DNA of 30,598 bases, from the IMG/VR virus record IMGVR_UViG_3300031758_000372, positions 1 to 30,598 of that record, one strand, 5' to 3'. This stretch comes from a virus. Position numbers and translations under genes: made by a program. The notes under the pieces are model-generated. The model did not search any database and had not been told where the DNA came from. It saw only the letters and a list, made by a program, of their open reading frames with translations. This document shows, piece by piece, positions 20,837 through 28,393 of the stretch. Numbering within the stretch: position 1 is the stretch's first letter; each line of letters opens with the position of its first letter.

Positions 20837-21093
20837 AAATTTGGGTTTGAGTCCAAAGATACCGATTCAAGTGTATCCAAGAATTCAGGCCCAAATGGTT
20901 TTACAACGTGTCCGTTTGATTTAAGTGCAAGCCAACCCAGGTAATAGATATGTTCTAGTTTCTGTTCTTCACCGATGAGTTTTGCTAGACCTTTTCCATA
21001 TTTCTGTTCAAAATCAACGATGATGCGCGGGCGTAATGAGAACGTTTTATCCACGCCATCAGTCGTCTTAACTTTGATATTGAGTCCATCCAT
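20815..21093 (-). CDS. Tail assembly chaperone (short form)
   Basis: A 92-residue protein in the gpG position: after the tail-tube genes and before the tape measure. The core reads FSLRPRIIVDFEQKYGKGLA, then HIYYLGWLALKSNG, which matches actinophage tail assembly chaperones. It ends shortly after the slippery site. It is preceded by GGGGGAAACAAAG as binding site. Confidence 0.85.
   Translation of the reverse strand: MDGLNIKVKTTDGVDKTFSLRPRIIVDFEQKYGKGLAKLIGEEQKLEHIYYLGWLALKSNGHVVKPFGPEFLDTLESVSLDSNPNFESTETV
20836..20842 (-). promoter_or_regulatory. -1 ribosomal slippery heptamer
   Basis: On the coding strand the sequence is A AAT TTC in the zero frame, a canonical X XXY YYZ slip site, seven codons before the zero-frame stop. 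After slipping, the open frame continues without interruption to the next gene. Confidence 0.85.
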
Positions 21094-21114
21094 CTTTGTT
21101 TCCCCCTGTTTTCT

Positions 21115-21522
21115 TTAGGATGTTGCTTTGGTAATTGCGCCGGAGATCGGCCAAGTCACACTTGCAGTTGCTAATTCGCCAACGGAGCCATTAAGAGGTG
21201 TCCATTCTGAAATTAGAGCTGAGAATGTGTATTGCGGATTGATTGTTGTTGTTGTTCCTGCTACTGGCTTAGCAACGACTGTCGCTGCTGTTCCAAGTAA
21301 CGGATAAATTGTTTGCTCTAGTGCAGATGTTGCATAATCCTGATTGAATTCAAATGTCACAGAATTATCTGCTAATCCAGCAATGCGTGTCTTTGCTGTG
21401 TTTCCAAATGCAGTTGTCTCAACGATGTCATATGTTGTATTGAGACTGATGCTAGTGATGTATTGACTCAAATCTGTGCTTGCAACGACAACAGATGCGT
21501 TTGTGAGTACAAGTCTTGGCAT
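21115..21522 (-). CDS. Tail tube protein paralog B
   Basis: A 135-residue beta-rich protein closely related to the next gene upstream: both start MPR[LI]VLTNA, share TAFGNT/FSSSPV-type loops, DYATSxxEQTIYPLLGTA, ISEWTPxNGxVGELATASVT and WPISGAITKA. A compact beta-sandwich tail-tube protein fits size and position before the chaperone. Its start overlaps the stop of paralog A. Confidence 0.8.
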   Translation of the reverse strand: MPRLVLTNASVVVASTDLSQYITSISLNTTYDIVETTAFGNTAKTRIAGLADNSVTFEFNQDYATSALEQTIYPLLGTAATVVAKPVAGTTTTINPQYTFSALISEWTPLNGSVGELATASVTWPISGAITKATS

Positions 21523-21932
21523 TATACGACCGCCTTAGTGATTGCTCCGCTGATTGGCCAAGTAACTGATGCTGTGGCCAATTCACCTACGGCTCCGTTG
21601 ATCGGAGTCCACTCTGAAATGATAGCAGAACAGGTGTAGCTTGGATTGAATGCACCTGTAGTTGAACCATTTGGCTTAACAATTACTGTTGATGCTGTTC
21701 CGAGAAGTGGATAGATTGTTTGTTCAACTTGAGATGTTGCGTAATCCTGTTGGAATTCTAGTGTTATTGAATTATCTACAAGACCAGAAATGCGTGTCTT
21801 TACGGGTGATGATGAGAATCCTGTTGTTTCGACTACGTCATAGGTTGAGTTGAGTGTTACGGATGTGACCGTATTGCTCAAGTCAACTCCGCCGACGGAG
21901 ACGAATGCGTTGGTAAGAACTATGCGCGGCAT
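21522..21932 (-). CDS. Tail tube protein paralog A
   Basis: A 136-residue protein, roughly two-thirds identical by eye to paralog B. The copies differ mainly in the first third (FVSVGGVDLSNTVTSVTLN against VVVASTDLSQYITSISLN) and in a loop after residue 85. One may be the main tube subunit and the other a terminator-proximal or decorating variant; the sequence does not say which. Coupled by TAATG with both neighbours. Confidence 0.8.
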   Translation of the reverse strand: MPRIVLTNAFVSVGGVDLSNTVTSVTLNSTYDVVETTGFSSSPVKTRISGLVDNSITLEFQQDYATSQVEQTIYPLLGTASTVIVKPNGSTTGAFNPSYTCSAIISEWTPINGAVGELATASVTWPISGAITKAVV

Positions 21933-22123
21933 TAGTTAGTCGCTCCTTCTTTTATTTCGGTTTTGATGGATGGGGTTTCTTGTGTTGTGTTGCTTGCTTT
22001 AATGTGGTTTCCAGCAATCAGATTTTCTGCGCTGACTCCTGCATCTTGCAATTCTTTTACTGTAAGTATATCGCCTGTGGTCTTTCCGCAGACTTCTCGA
22101 TCTGAAGTGACGATGTATGCCAT
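21932..22123 (-). CDS. Small head-tail region protein
   Basis: A 63-residue protein beginning MAYIVTSDREVCGKTTGDIL and ending in a polar tail. No family recognised. It lies between the tail terminator and the tail-tube genes and overlaps the tube start by TAATG, so a connector-accessory role is plausible but unproven. Confidence 0.65.
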   Translation of the reverse strand: MAYIVTSDREVCGKTTGDILTVKELQDAGVSAENLIAGNHIKASNTTQETPSIKTEIKEGATN

Positions 22124-22132
22124 TGATTCTCC

Positions 22133-22531
22133 TTATCCCCACATCGTAATTCTGTAACGATAGGAAAGAAATGTGACTCCCTGTGAATCATAAGTACCTG
22201 CTTCTGCACCTGTAACTCGCAAGGTGTTGACTGTTCCCCCAAGAGTGCGATCACCTTCAATTGCTGCTTTTATGGAAGTTGATCCTGAACCTGCAAGGTA
22301 TGAATCAAGTTTGTCCTGTCCAGCACGCTCTGAAAAGCGTTGCACAATCACAAGGACATCAACCTGCGCTTGGTCAAGACCGCGAGCATTGTTGATATCA
22401 AATGTGAAATCCAATTGTCCTACTACGGCACAGGGCGGAACTACCGTGTCAGGAATCAAATCATAGGCTCGTAAGCCTGTAATTGTTTGCAGTCGTGTTT
22501 TAAGACCATCTCGAACTTGACTTGGGTTCAT
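22133..22531 (-). CDS. Tail terminator-like protein
   Basis: A 132-residue protein in the gpU position. It starts MNPSQVRDGLKTRLQTITGL, with VVPPCAVVGQLDFTFD and a conserved-looking centre VDVLVIVQRFSERAGQDKLD. It ends YRYRITMWG, a pattern common in siphophage tail terminators. It would cap the tail tube and join it to the head. It overlaps the connector stop. Confidence 0.78.
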   Translation of the reverse strand: MNPSQVRDGLKTRLQTITGLRAYDLIPDTVVPPCAVVGQLDFTFDINNARGLDQAQVDVLVIVQRFSERAGQDKLDSYLAGSGSTSIKAAIEGDRTLGGTVNTLRVTGAEAGTYDSQGVTFLSYRYRITMWG

Positions 22532-23139
22532 TATTTAGCCAACCCATTGTTCTTGCGGAAAGGTCGAAGCAAGGCTTCAACATCAGGATCAAGGCGTGAA
22601 GTAAGTCTGACAGTTCCAAGTTCAGGGGTTCCTGCGATTCCAAATGGTGATTGTCGGCGAACAAAGATTCTTGAAGATTGAATCAAGCAAGCTGACTGCA
22701 CCTCATAAGGAACCGCGCTCCAACCCCAAATGCCTGTGATTTTGCAAGCCTGTGGCAAGTAGTAAGGCCACACATAACGACCGATTGCAAGGATTCGCGT
22801 GAAAGGCCACCCTCTTCGTGGATTGTTGATGGGTTCAACCATGAAATCACTTGTTGACCATACCGTATCCCAAGTTTGATTGAAGTTGTCATCAGTTGCA
22901 ATCTGTGTGATTGTGGTGATGTCATCAACATTCATTGTCCACGGATCAAGGGCGGTGTAATAGCGAGCAACAGGTGCTTGTTGAGTTCCGTCTTGATAGA
23001 AGAATCGCCCTGTGTAGTCATCAATCATTCGACTCGTTGCGTTGATGGCTGCTTCAAGAGCTGCATCATCTGTTGAATCGCTGATTGTCAATGCTGCCTT
23101 CAACTCGGCAAGTGTGGAGTAACCGTTAGTGATCGCCAC
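22531..23139 (-). CDS. Head-tail connector (gp6-like adaptor)
   Basis: A 202-residue protein. N-terminal TLAELKAALTISDSTDDAAL and INATSRMIDDYTGRFFY is the helical gp6/gp15-type adaptor core that docks on the portal. The C-terminal half is beta-rich and ends in a basic tail. GTG start, inside the short gene upstream. Confidence 0.8.
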   Translation of the reverse strand: MAITNGYSTLAELKAALTISDSTDDAALEAAINATSRMIDDYTGRFFYQDGTQQAPVARYYTALDPWTMNVDDITTITQIATDDNFNQTWDTVWSTSDFMVEPINNPRRGWPFTRILAIGRYVWPYYLPQACKITGIWGWSAVPYEVQSACLIQSSRIFVRRQSPFGIAGTPELGTVRLTSRLDPDVEALLRPFRKNNGLAK

Positions 23140-23245
23140 GCTTTATCCTCTTTTCTGCTTTCGGCAGGATTGCTCGTTCTAATTGTGGCTCCGCAGTTGC
23201 CGTTTCTTTCGGCTTTCTGCGAAGAAGTTTCTTTAGTCTTTCCAT
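23126..23245 (-). CDS. 39-residue basic peptide
   Basis: A short frame (MERLKKLLRRKPKETATAEP onward, ending EKRIKRGDH) that starts inside the last codons of the glycosyltransferase gene and ends inside the start of the connector gene. Without it there would be an odd gap in the operon. No clear binding site; coupled initiation is assumed. Highly basic; function unknown. Confidence 0.5.
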   Translation of the reverse strand: MERLKKLLRRKPKETATAEPQLERAILPKAEKRIKRGDH

Positions 23246-23916
23246 GCTTCGTGATGACTTTCATCTAACCAAAACGACTTTTGGTGCGGAAGTATTACTG
23301 AAGTGTTCACATGGATTGGATAGCCAAGTGATTTGATTCTTCGTGAGAAAAGTAAATCCTCACCAATCCATTCTCCGTTGACAGGCCCATCCCAAAACCA
23401 ACACCAATCTGTGCCTTGATTTGGGTCTGCAACTTCGCGCATCTTTTCCAACACGCTTCTGTGAATCATTAAGCAGCCTGTACCTGCTGCATCTATTTCA
23501 AAAATTGAGTTCCTGTCATATTTATACAAGGGCAAGAATCCTTGTGGTGAATCCTGAAAAATTGCAGGAACAGGTTTTGGATAAGTTTTGCCAGGAACAC
23601 CGAAACCTGCAAAGACTAATCCTGCAACAACAGGGCGTTCTTTGTCATGCGCTGTATTGCATAAAGCATCAAATGCCTCAACTGAAAGTTGCTCATCGCT
23701 GTCCAACATTAACAACCAATCTGAATCTGTCATTTCTAAAAATTGTTTGACAAGACGATTGCGTTGCTTAGATAAAAGACCCGAACCCTTGATTCTTATG
23801 AATGGGCCGAGTTTTGAATTTCTAGCTCCTGCAAGTTGAATCAGTCTGTACGCAAAAGCGCCGTTGACCATTCCTGGGTCGCAAGACCCGATTGCAACTG
23901 TGTGACCTGTTTTCAT
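23233..23916 (-). CDS. Glycosyltransferase inserted in the head-gene cluster
   Basis: A 227-residue GT-A transferase: TVAIGSCDPGMVNGAFAYR, SKQRNRLVKQFL, then LLMLDSDEQL with the D72-x-D74 metal site, and later GTGCLMIHRSVLEKM and GEWIGEDLLFSRRI with acidic catalytic candidates. It lies between the capsid and connector genes, a place that normally holds only virion genes, so glycosylation of capsid or tail is a natural idea. It is preceded by GGGGGAATCA. It belongs to another GT group than the pair near 10685-12066. Confidence 0.82.
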   Translation of the reverse strand: MKTGHTVAIGSCDPGMVNGAFAYRLIQLAGARNSKLGPFIRIKGSGLLSKQRNRLVKQFLEMTDSDWLLMLDSDEQLSVEAFDALCNTAHDKERPVVAGLVFAGFGVPGKTYPKPVPAIFQDSPQGFLPLYKYDRNSIFEIDAAGTGCLMIHRSVLEKMREVADPNQGTDWCWFWDGPVNGEWIGEDLLFSRRIKSLGYPIHVNTSVILPHQKSFWLDESHHEAWKD

Positions 23917-23937
23917 TGATTCCCCCGAATCTTAGAG

Positions 23938-23979
23938 GTGAAGAGTGGGTAAGTCGGGGGAGTCCTACCCACTCTTCAC
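23938..23979 (-). terminator. Stem-loop downstream of the capsid gene
   Basis: Perfect 14-base-pair inverted repeat (23938-23951 with 23966-23979, 14-base loop) in the spacer after the major capsid gene. It has no U-tract on the minus strand, so an attenuator or mRNA-stabilising hairpin is more likely than a full terminator; the downstream gene still needs readthrough. Confidence 0.6.
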
Positions 23980-23989
23980 ACTATTAAAG

Positions 23990-24030
23990 AACCTTCAAAT
24001 TAGAAGGTTGATGCTTCTATCTTTAGAAGC
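23990..24030 (-). terminator. Two small hairpins overlapping the capsid stop
   Basis: AACCTTC/GAAGGTT (23990-23996 and 24003-24009) and GCTTCT/AGAAGC (24013-24018 and 24025-24030), the latter containing the TAA of the capsid gene. Together with the larger stem-loop they form a run of three hairpins right after the most strongly expressed gene, suited to 3' end protection of its mRNA. Confidence 0.45.
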
Positions 24031-25369
24031 TAGGTGCCGACAATCCGGTTCCTGAGATGATTGATGCTGCTAGTGGGTAGCGCTCTGCGGTATAGGCTGC
24101 GTAGCCATATACAACAGTCTTGATTGTCAGGCTGCCTGCACCTGTTGCATCATAACGAAGTGTGAATGGTGATCCTGGTTGTTCCCAAAGGTGAGATTCA
24201 CCTGCGTTGACAACATAGATTTCATCCTGGTTTGTTGTTGTTCCGTATGTAGTTCCAACATTTGCATCAGTAATGATTGGGAGACCCATCATCTGATAGC
24301 CAGAGTTTCCATATGCAGAACCACCTGTTCCAACACCTGCTGCATTCATTGGGCCGTTAGCCGCTGGCACTACCAATGGGCGGTTTGTGCTGTCAACTGC
24401 TGCAAGCAAGAATGCAAGGCGGCGTGGGTGCATGATGAAGTGTGTTGGGTTTGTGAATGAGTTTGTCTGAATCTGTTGGATCGCATCTGCGAGCTTTGGA
24501 TATAGCAGACCAACTGTTGGTGCTGTTGATGTGAATGTGATTGCGTTTCCGCCTGATGCACGAAGGCCCTTGATTGTGCCGGCTGTACCTGCACCATTTA
24601 GGATTTGTGAATCAAGTGTTGTGTGCCATGACTTGATCAAGTCTGCTGCAACGAAAACATCAATGCCTGTTCCACGCTCAATCGCTTGGCGTGATAGGTC
24701 TTGCTGTCCTGCAATTGTACGAACATTCACAGTCAGCAATGTATCGTCAACATCTGTCTCTGATACTGCATCGTTCTGTGTAACCTGTACGGCTGTTGAT
24801 GATCCTGTTGTCATGCGAGAGATATTCAGGGTCATACCAGATGGTGGAAGTGTCATCTTGTTTGTTGCAAAGTCTGCGAATGGGCGACCTGCACGAGCAA
24901 GTGGTGCTGCTAGATCAATGAGGTACTGTGGAATTACAAGACCTTCGAACTGTGCAGTTCCAACATCGCGGCGCTCAATCTCTTCTTCGCGCATATGGCG
25001 AGCAAGACGATCCTGTGCTGTGAAGTCTGACTTGAACTGTGCGTTGTAAGCATCCTTGAAGAATGATGAATCTGAACGCTCTGAGTATGTGCGTGATTCG
25101 CGTGTAACTGTTGTTCCACCAACTCGTGGTGTTGCAACTGCTGCAACTGATGAGCGAATTTCAGATGCCTTTGCATCTGCATCTGCCTGTGCCTTTAGCT
25201 TTTCGATCTTTGAATCTAGTGAGCGTGCTTCTTCTACGAGAGCATCAACCTTCTCGGTTTCCTCAACAGTAAGGTCGGTGCGATCCTCTGAAGCGACTGC
25301 CTCAAGAACTGCATCCATTTCTGCCTTTACTGCATCACGGCGCTCAACTACTTTGTCAAAATATGACAT
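24023..25369 (-). CDS. Major capsid protein (HK97 fold, with delta domain)
   Basis: A 448-residue HK97-type capsid precursor. Residues 1-75 are a highly charged coiled coil (delta/scaffold domain, e.g. DAVLEAVASEDRTDLTVEET), presumably removed by the protease encoded upstream. The mature domain begins around 100-125. It shows the fold's usual run VIPQYLIDLAAPLARAGRPF, then GTGIDVFVAADLIKSWHTTL (E-loop/spine region), HFIMHPRRLAFLLA and a C-terminal IKTVVYGYAAYTAERYP. AAGGAG precedes the ATG. Confidence 0.93.
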   Translation of the reverse strand: MSYFDKVVERRDAVKAEMDAVLEAVASEDRTDLTVEETEKVDALVEEARSLDSKIEKLKAQADADAKASEIRSSVAAVATPRVGGTTVTRESRTYSERSDSSFFKDAYNAQFKSDFTAQDRLARHMREEEIERRDVGTAQFEGLVIPQYLIDLAAPLARAGRPFADFATNKMTLPPSGMTLNISRMTTGSSTAVQVTQNDAVSETDVDDTLLTVNVRTIAGQQDLSRQAIERGTGIDVFVAADLIKSWHTTLDSQILNGAGTAGTIKGLRASGGNAITFTSTAPTVGLLYPKLADAIQQIQTNSFTNPTHFIMHPRRLAFLLAAVDSTNRPLVVPAANGPMNAAGVGTGGSAYGNSGYQMMGLPIITDANVGTTYGTTTNQDEIYVVNAGESHLWEQPGSPFTLRYDATGAGSLTIKTVVYGYAAYTAERYPLAASIISGTGLSAPSF

Positions 25370-25462
25370 TTGGTCTCCTTGTGAGTTTGTTATTTTGGAA
25401 GTGAGGTGGTGGCGATGCTTCTCACGGCGCTTGCAGGGTGTGAGTCTCGCTCCGACTTCGAT

Positions 25463-25480
25463 CTGTCAGATTGCTGACAG
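25463..25480 (-). promoter_or_regulatory. Short stem-loop between protease and capsid genes
   Basis: CTGTCAG and CTGACAG, seven perfect base pairs with a four-base loop, lie in the 115-base spacer upstream of the capsid gene. No U-tract follows. The spacer is longer than usual for this genome and may also hold a capsid promoter, though I could not place a convincing -10/-35 pair. Confidence 0.4.
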
Positions 25481-25484
25481 AAAC

Positions 25485-26462
25485 TTATTTTGTGCGGTTA
25501 ACGATTGCCTGTGCTAAGCGAAGAGAAATCTTGCGACCTTCTTCTTCGGTTGCTTCAGGTAGTGGTTCAATGTAACGAAGTTCAGACATTTTGTGACCAA
25601 CCAAAGTTTCTGTTGGTCGGTATCCATCACGATATTCTTCATAGACACGAATCAAAACGGCAGGATCGCCCTCTTCGGCTGTGATGCTGAATTCTGTTCC
25701 TGGAATACCTAACACGCCTTCTTCCATAATGTGTTCAATGCGACCTTTAGCAGTACCACCGCTTGAATCCCATTCAACAAAGTCACCCACATTTTCGCGT
25801 GATTCTTCTTCAATTTCACCTTCTGCGCCTGTGAGTATTGCCATCATTTCAACGGCTTTCATGATGTATTCATGACCTTCGCTCAAATCATCAAAAATTG
25901 TTTTTAAGACGATCAAAGATTCACCGGTAACTTCACGACCTTCTTTGATTGCATCTATGGCATTTTGTAATGCCTCTCGTGCTTCAACACTTGTTGTTGG
26001 ATAAGCAGGATATGTGACGACTGAGACATCGCCATCTGCAAGTGAAACCTCTGTGAGAACACGTTGGCTTCTATCATCTGACCACTTCTGACGAATCACA
26101 CGGAAAGCAAAAGACATTTGGTCAACATCTCCGCGCTCAACCAACTTGTAAAGGTCGCGCCCCTCTGATGTGTCTGCAATTGTTGCATCCATATACAAAC
26201 CGCGATCATCTTCGGTAAGTGTAAGAGTGCCGTTTTTGGTTCTGGCGAGAGGTAATCCAGAATGGTTAATCAATAATCTAACATCAGGTGTTTCGCTGAG
26301 TGTCTTGCGAAAGGCTCCCGGTGCGATGCTTTCCTTGAAAGGAAGTGGAACGCTTGAATCATTAAACACGGCTGCATATCCTGAAAGGCGCATTGTTCCA
26401 TCTTCGGCTTGACGTGCTTCAACATCTCGCACGGTGAATGTGCGGCGTTCAATTTTTTTCAT
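25485..26462 (-). CDS. Internally started short form of the prohead protease
   Basis: In-frame ATG at residue 181 (MKKIERRTFTVRDVEAR), preceded four bases upstream by a perfect AAGGAG. The 325-residue product would contain the whole protease and C-terminal domain but not the N-terminal domain. MKKIERR is also where free-standing HK97-type proteases typically begin, supporting dual translation of a nested pair. Confidence 0.65.
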   Translation of the reverse strand: MKKIERRTFTVRDVEARQAEDGTMRLSGYAAVFNDSSVPLPFKESIAPGAFRKTLSETPDVRLLINHSGLPLARTKNGTLTLTEDDRGLYMDATIADTSEGRDLYKLVERGDVDQMSFAFRVIRQKWSDDRSQRVLTEVSLADGDVSVVTYPAYPTTSVEAREALQNAIDAIKEGREVTGESLIVLKTIFDDLSEGHEYIMKAVEMMAILTGAEGEIEEESRENVGDFVEWDSSGGTAKGRIEHIMEEGVLGIPGTEFSITAEEGDPAVLIRVYEEYRDGYRPTETLVGHKMSELRYIEPLPEATEEEGRKISLRLAQAIVNRTK

Positions 26463-27002
26463 TTTGCTCCTTGAATCAGATTCGGCATCGAGCGCATCAA
26501 TCTTGCGTTGCGCCCAATTTTGCGCCCTGTCAGAAAAGTTGGAATCTCCACCCCATAACAACCAAGCAACAAGACCTGCGCCTGGGTACTGTGGGTCTGA
26601 AGGATCGCTGTTTTTTGGTGCTTGTCCATCTACTTGATGGCGAGCGAACCACGGTGCCATCTTGCGAACTTTGTTTTCGGTAATTCGACCTGCTGCCATT
26701 TCGCGTGCTTCACGCTTTGTGCCTTCAGTTAAACCATCGCCCCCAAAACCTTCTTCAAGGTATTTCAAACCTCGTTGAGCATTTTCACGAATGAAAGAAG
26801 GAACGCTCAAATCTACTGCGCGAGTGTTGATTTCCCCACCTGGTTCCATATCCTCTGAGATAGATACTGCGACCATTTGATCAATTGCATCTTGCTTGTT
26901 TTCGTGACAACCAATTGTTGTATATGAGCCATCAGTTTCTTCTTTGACAGTTGCCCAACCTGAACAATCGCTTTGTTTATCGCTGATGAAATACGGCATC
27001 AC
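25485..27002 (-). CDS. Prohead protease with extra N- and C-terminal domains
   Basis: A 505-residue three-part protein. Residues 1-180: a small N-terminal region and a helical domain seen in many actinophage head proteins (REAREMAAGRITENKVRKMA, YPGAGLVAWLLWGGD). Residues 181-345: HK97-type serine protease (U35) with LSGYAAVFNDSS, catalytic candidates H247 (LLINHSGLPLART) and S297 (QMSFAFRV), and DVSVVTYPAYPTT. Residues 404-480: a C-terminal beta domain (VGDFVEWDSSGGTAKGRIEH ... LVGHKMSELRYIEP). It matures the capsid precursor. A strong internal start exists at residue 181. The gene overlaps the portal stop. Confidence 0.88.
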   Translation of the reverse strand: MMPYFISDKQSDCSGWATVKEETDGSYTTIGCHENKQDAIDQMVAVSISEDMEPGGEINTRAVDLSVPSFIRENAQRGLKYLEEGFGGDGLTEGTKREAREMAAGRITENKVRKMAPWFARHQVDGQAPKNSDPSDPQYPGAGLVAWLLWGGDSNFSDRAQNWAQRKIDALDAESDSRSKMKKIERRTFTVRDVEARQAEDGTMRLSGYAAVFNDSSVPLPFKESIAPGAFRKTLSETPDVRLLINHSGLPLARTKNGTLTLTEDDRGLYMDATIADTSEGRDLYKLVERGDVDQMSFAFRVIRQKWSDDRSQRVLTEVSLADGDVSVVTYPAYPTTSVEAREALQNAIDAIKEGREVTGESLIVLKTIFDDLSEGHEYIMKAVEMMAILTGAEGEIEEESRENVGDFVEWDSSGGTAKGRIEHIMEEGVLGIPGTEFSITAEEGDPAVLIRVYEEYRDGYRPTETLVGHKMSELRYIEPLPEATEEEGRKISLRLAQAIVNRTK

Positions 27003-28393
27003 TCAACCTCATAAACCGATGAAGGATCAAGTGGGTCAATTTGAGCAACAGGTTGCAACTGACTTGAAGGAACGCCTGTGTGTGCCATAGGTGGCAATCC
27101 AATTGCAGCCAATACCTCTTCAGGGTTGTAGCCGACTTGAACGAGTTGTGTAACGATTTCTGCACGTAGCTTGACACCAACATCTTTTGCATCACTTGCA
27201 TCAATGTTTTGCAATGGCACGCGATAGTTGTCACCATCAGGGATCGGTGCCATATCTTCCATTGCATGAACATCGTTGAGGCTCAAGAAACCTTCACGCA
27301 AGCCCTTTGTGTAGGCTTCAAATCGTTCAAGAGTTGTGCCTCTTAGCAAAGCATCAAGATTAAACTTGATGAAACCATCAGATTCAGGAAGTAAAGTGCT
27401 GAATGATTGTTCTAAACGCTCAAGTAATGGGCGCAATGAGTGCTGAACAAATGAAAGATTTTGTGCTTCAACGGATGCAAATGACATCGCACCTGCTACT
27501 GGATGACCCAAAAGGCTGATCGGAACGCGGAACAATCGAGCAATATCTTCCACATTGAATCGGCGTGTGTCGAGCAACTGTGCATCTTGAGCGTTCAAAG
27601 TCAATGGCTTGAATGAAGCACCACCTGAAAGCACGCCAATTTTTCCTGCACGGTATGGCCCTGTGTGGGTGATGTTCCAATCGCGCCCAATATCTTGCGC
27701 CTGTTCTTCTGTTAGTTCGCCAGGAACTTCGATAACTCCGCCGGGATTGGCTGCATTGCCGAAGTATGCTGCTGCATAAGTATCGGCTGCCATTGCAGCG
27801 CCGATTGTTAGTCTAGCAGCAGCGATTGGGCCGAGACCATAGTGCGAGCCGGGAAGTCTGAACAATGGGATGTGAAGCATTTCATTCTTAGTAAGAATTT
27901 GAGTATATGCACCCTGCTCATCGCGTGTCTGAACCTCGTACACAAGGGGTTCATTAGGGCGCAGGCGGCGAATTCTGACATCATCAGGGTTGAGGCAATA
28001 AACTTCCACAACCTCGTTGTTATCATCGCGTACAGTCAAGACAAAGGCGTTTCCGTGGATGTTCAACGATGAGATCACTTGCTCATAAAATTCAATTCGT
28101 GATGTTTCAGGATTGGGAGTATTCACCCAATATGGAGTTTCACCATAAGCTGCTGCATAAGAAATGCGAGCGCGACCTCTGCGCACATAAGCGCCAAGTG
28201 GAAGCGAGCTAATTGTGTCACCGAGAAGGCGAACGCAAGCATAAACTGTTGACATACGGATTGCGCTGTCGGCAGTTACATCAATTCCTGAAGGTGCCAT
28301 ATATGCAGGGCGACCAGGAATGATTGGCTCAACCCATTGACTGTTGTTGGCTCTATTCTCTGCTATTCCGCGCAGTCTCTTGCTCAAACTCAT
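26999..28393 (-). CDS. Portal protein (HK97 family)
   Basis: A 464-residue portal. Typical elements: MSTVYACVRLLGDTISSLPL near 48-67, INPNPETSRIEFYE-like wing, LNPDDVRIRRL, EMLHIPLFRLPG, and the helix DARRFNVEDIARLFRVPISL-like stretch followed by SFASVEAQNLSFVQHSLRPL. It makes the dodecameric ring for DNA passage. The start overlaps the small membrane gene (ATGA) and the stop overlaps the protease ATG. Confidence 0.93.
   Translation of the reverse strand: MSLSKRLRGIAENRANNSQWVEPIIPGRPAYMAPSGIDVTADSAIRMSTVYACVRLLGDTISSLPLGAYVRRGRARISYAAAYGETPYWVNTPNPETSRIEFYEQVISSLNIHGNAFVLTVRDDNNEVVEVYCLNPDDVRIRRLRPNEPLVYEVQTRDEQGAYTQILTKNEMLHIPLFRLPGSHYGLGPIAAARLTIGAAMAADTYAAAYFGNAANPGGVIEVPGELTEEQAQDIGRDWNITHTGPYRAGKIGVLSGGASFKPLTLNAQDAQLLDTRRFNVEDIARLFRVPISLLGHPVAGAMSFASVEAQNLSFVQHSLRPLLERLEQSFSTLLPESDGFIKFNLDALLRGTTLERFEAYTKGLREGFLSLNDVHAMEDMAPIPDGDNYRVPLQNIDASDAKDVGVKLRAEIVTQLVQVGYNPEEVLAAIGLPPMAHTGVPSSQLQPVAQIDPLDPSSVYEVE

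Noticed and set aside
24531-25049. 172-codon plus-strand frame over the capsid gene
   Set aside because: Antisense shadow of a highly conserved capsid protein; Ser/Arg/Val composition is typical of reverse-frame reading.
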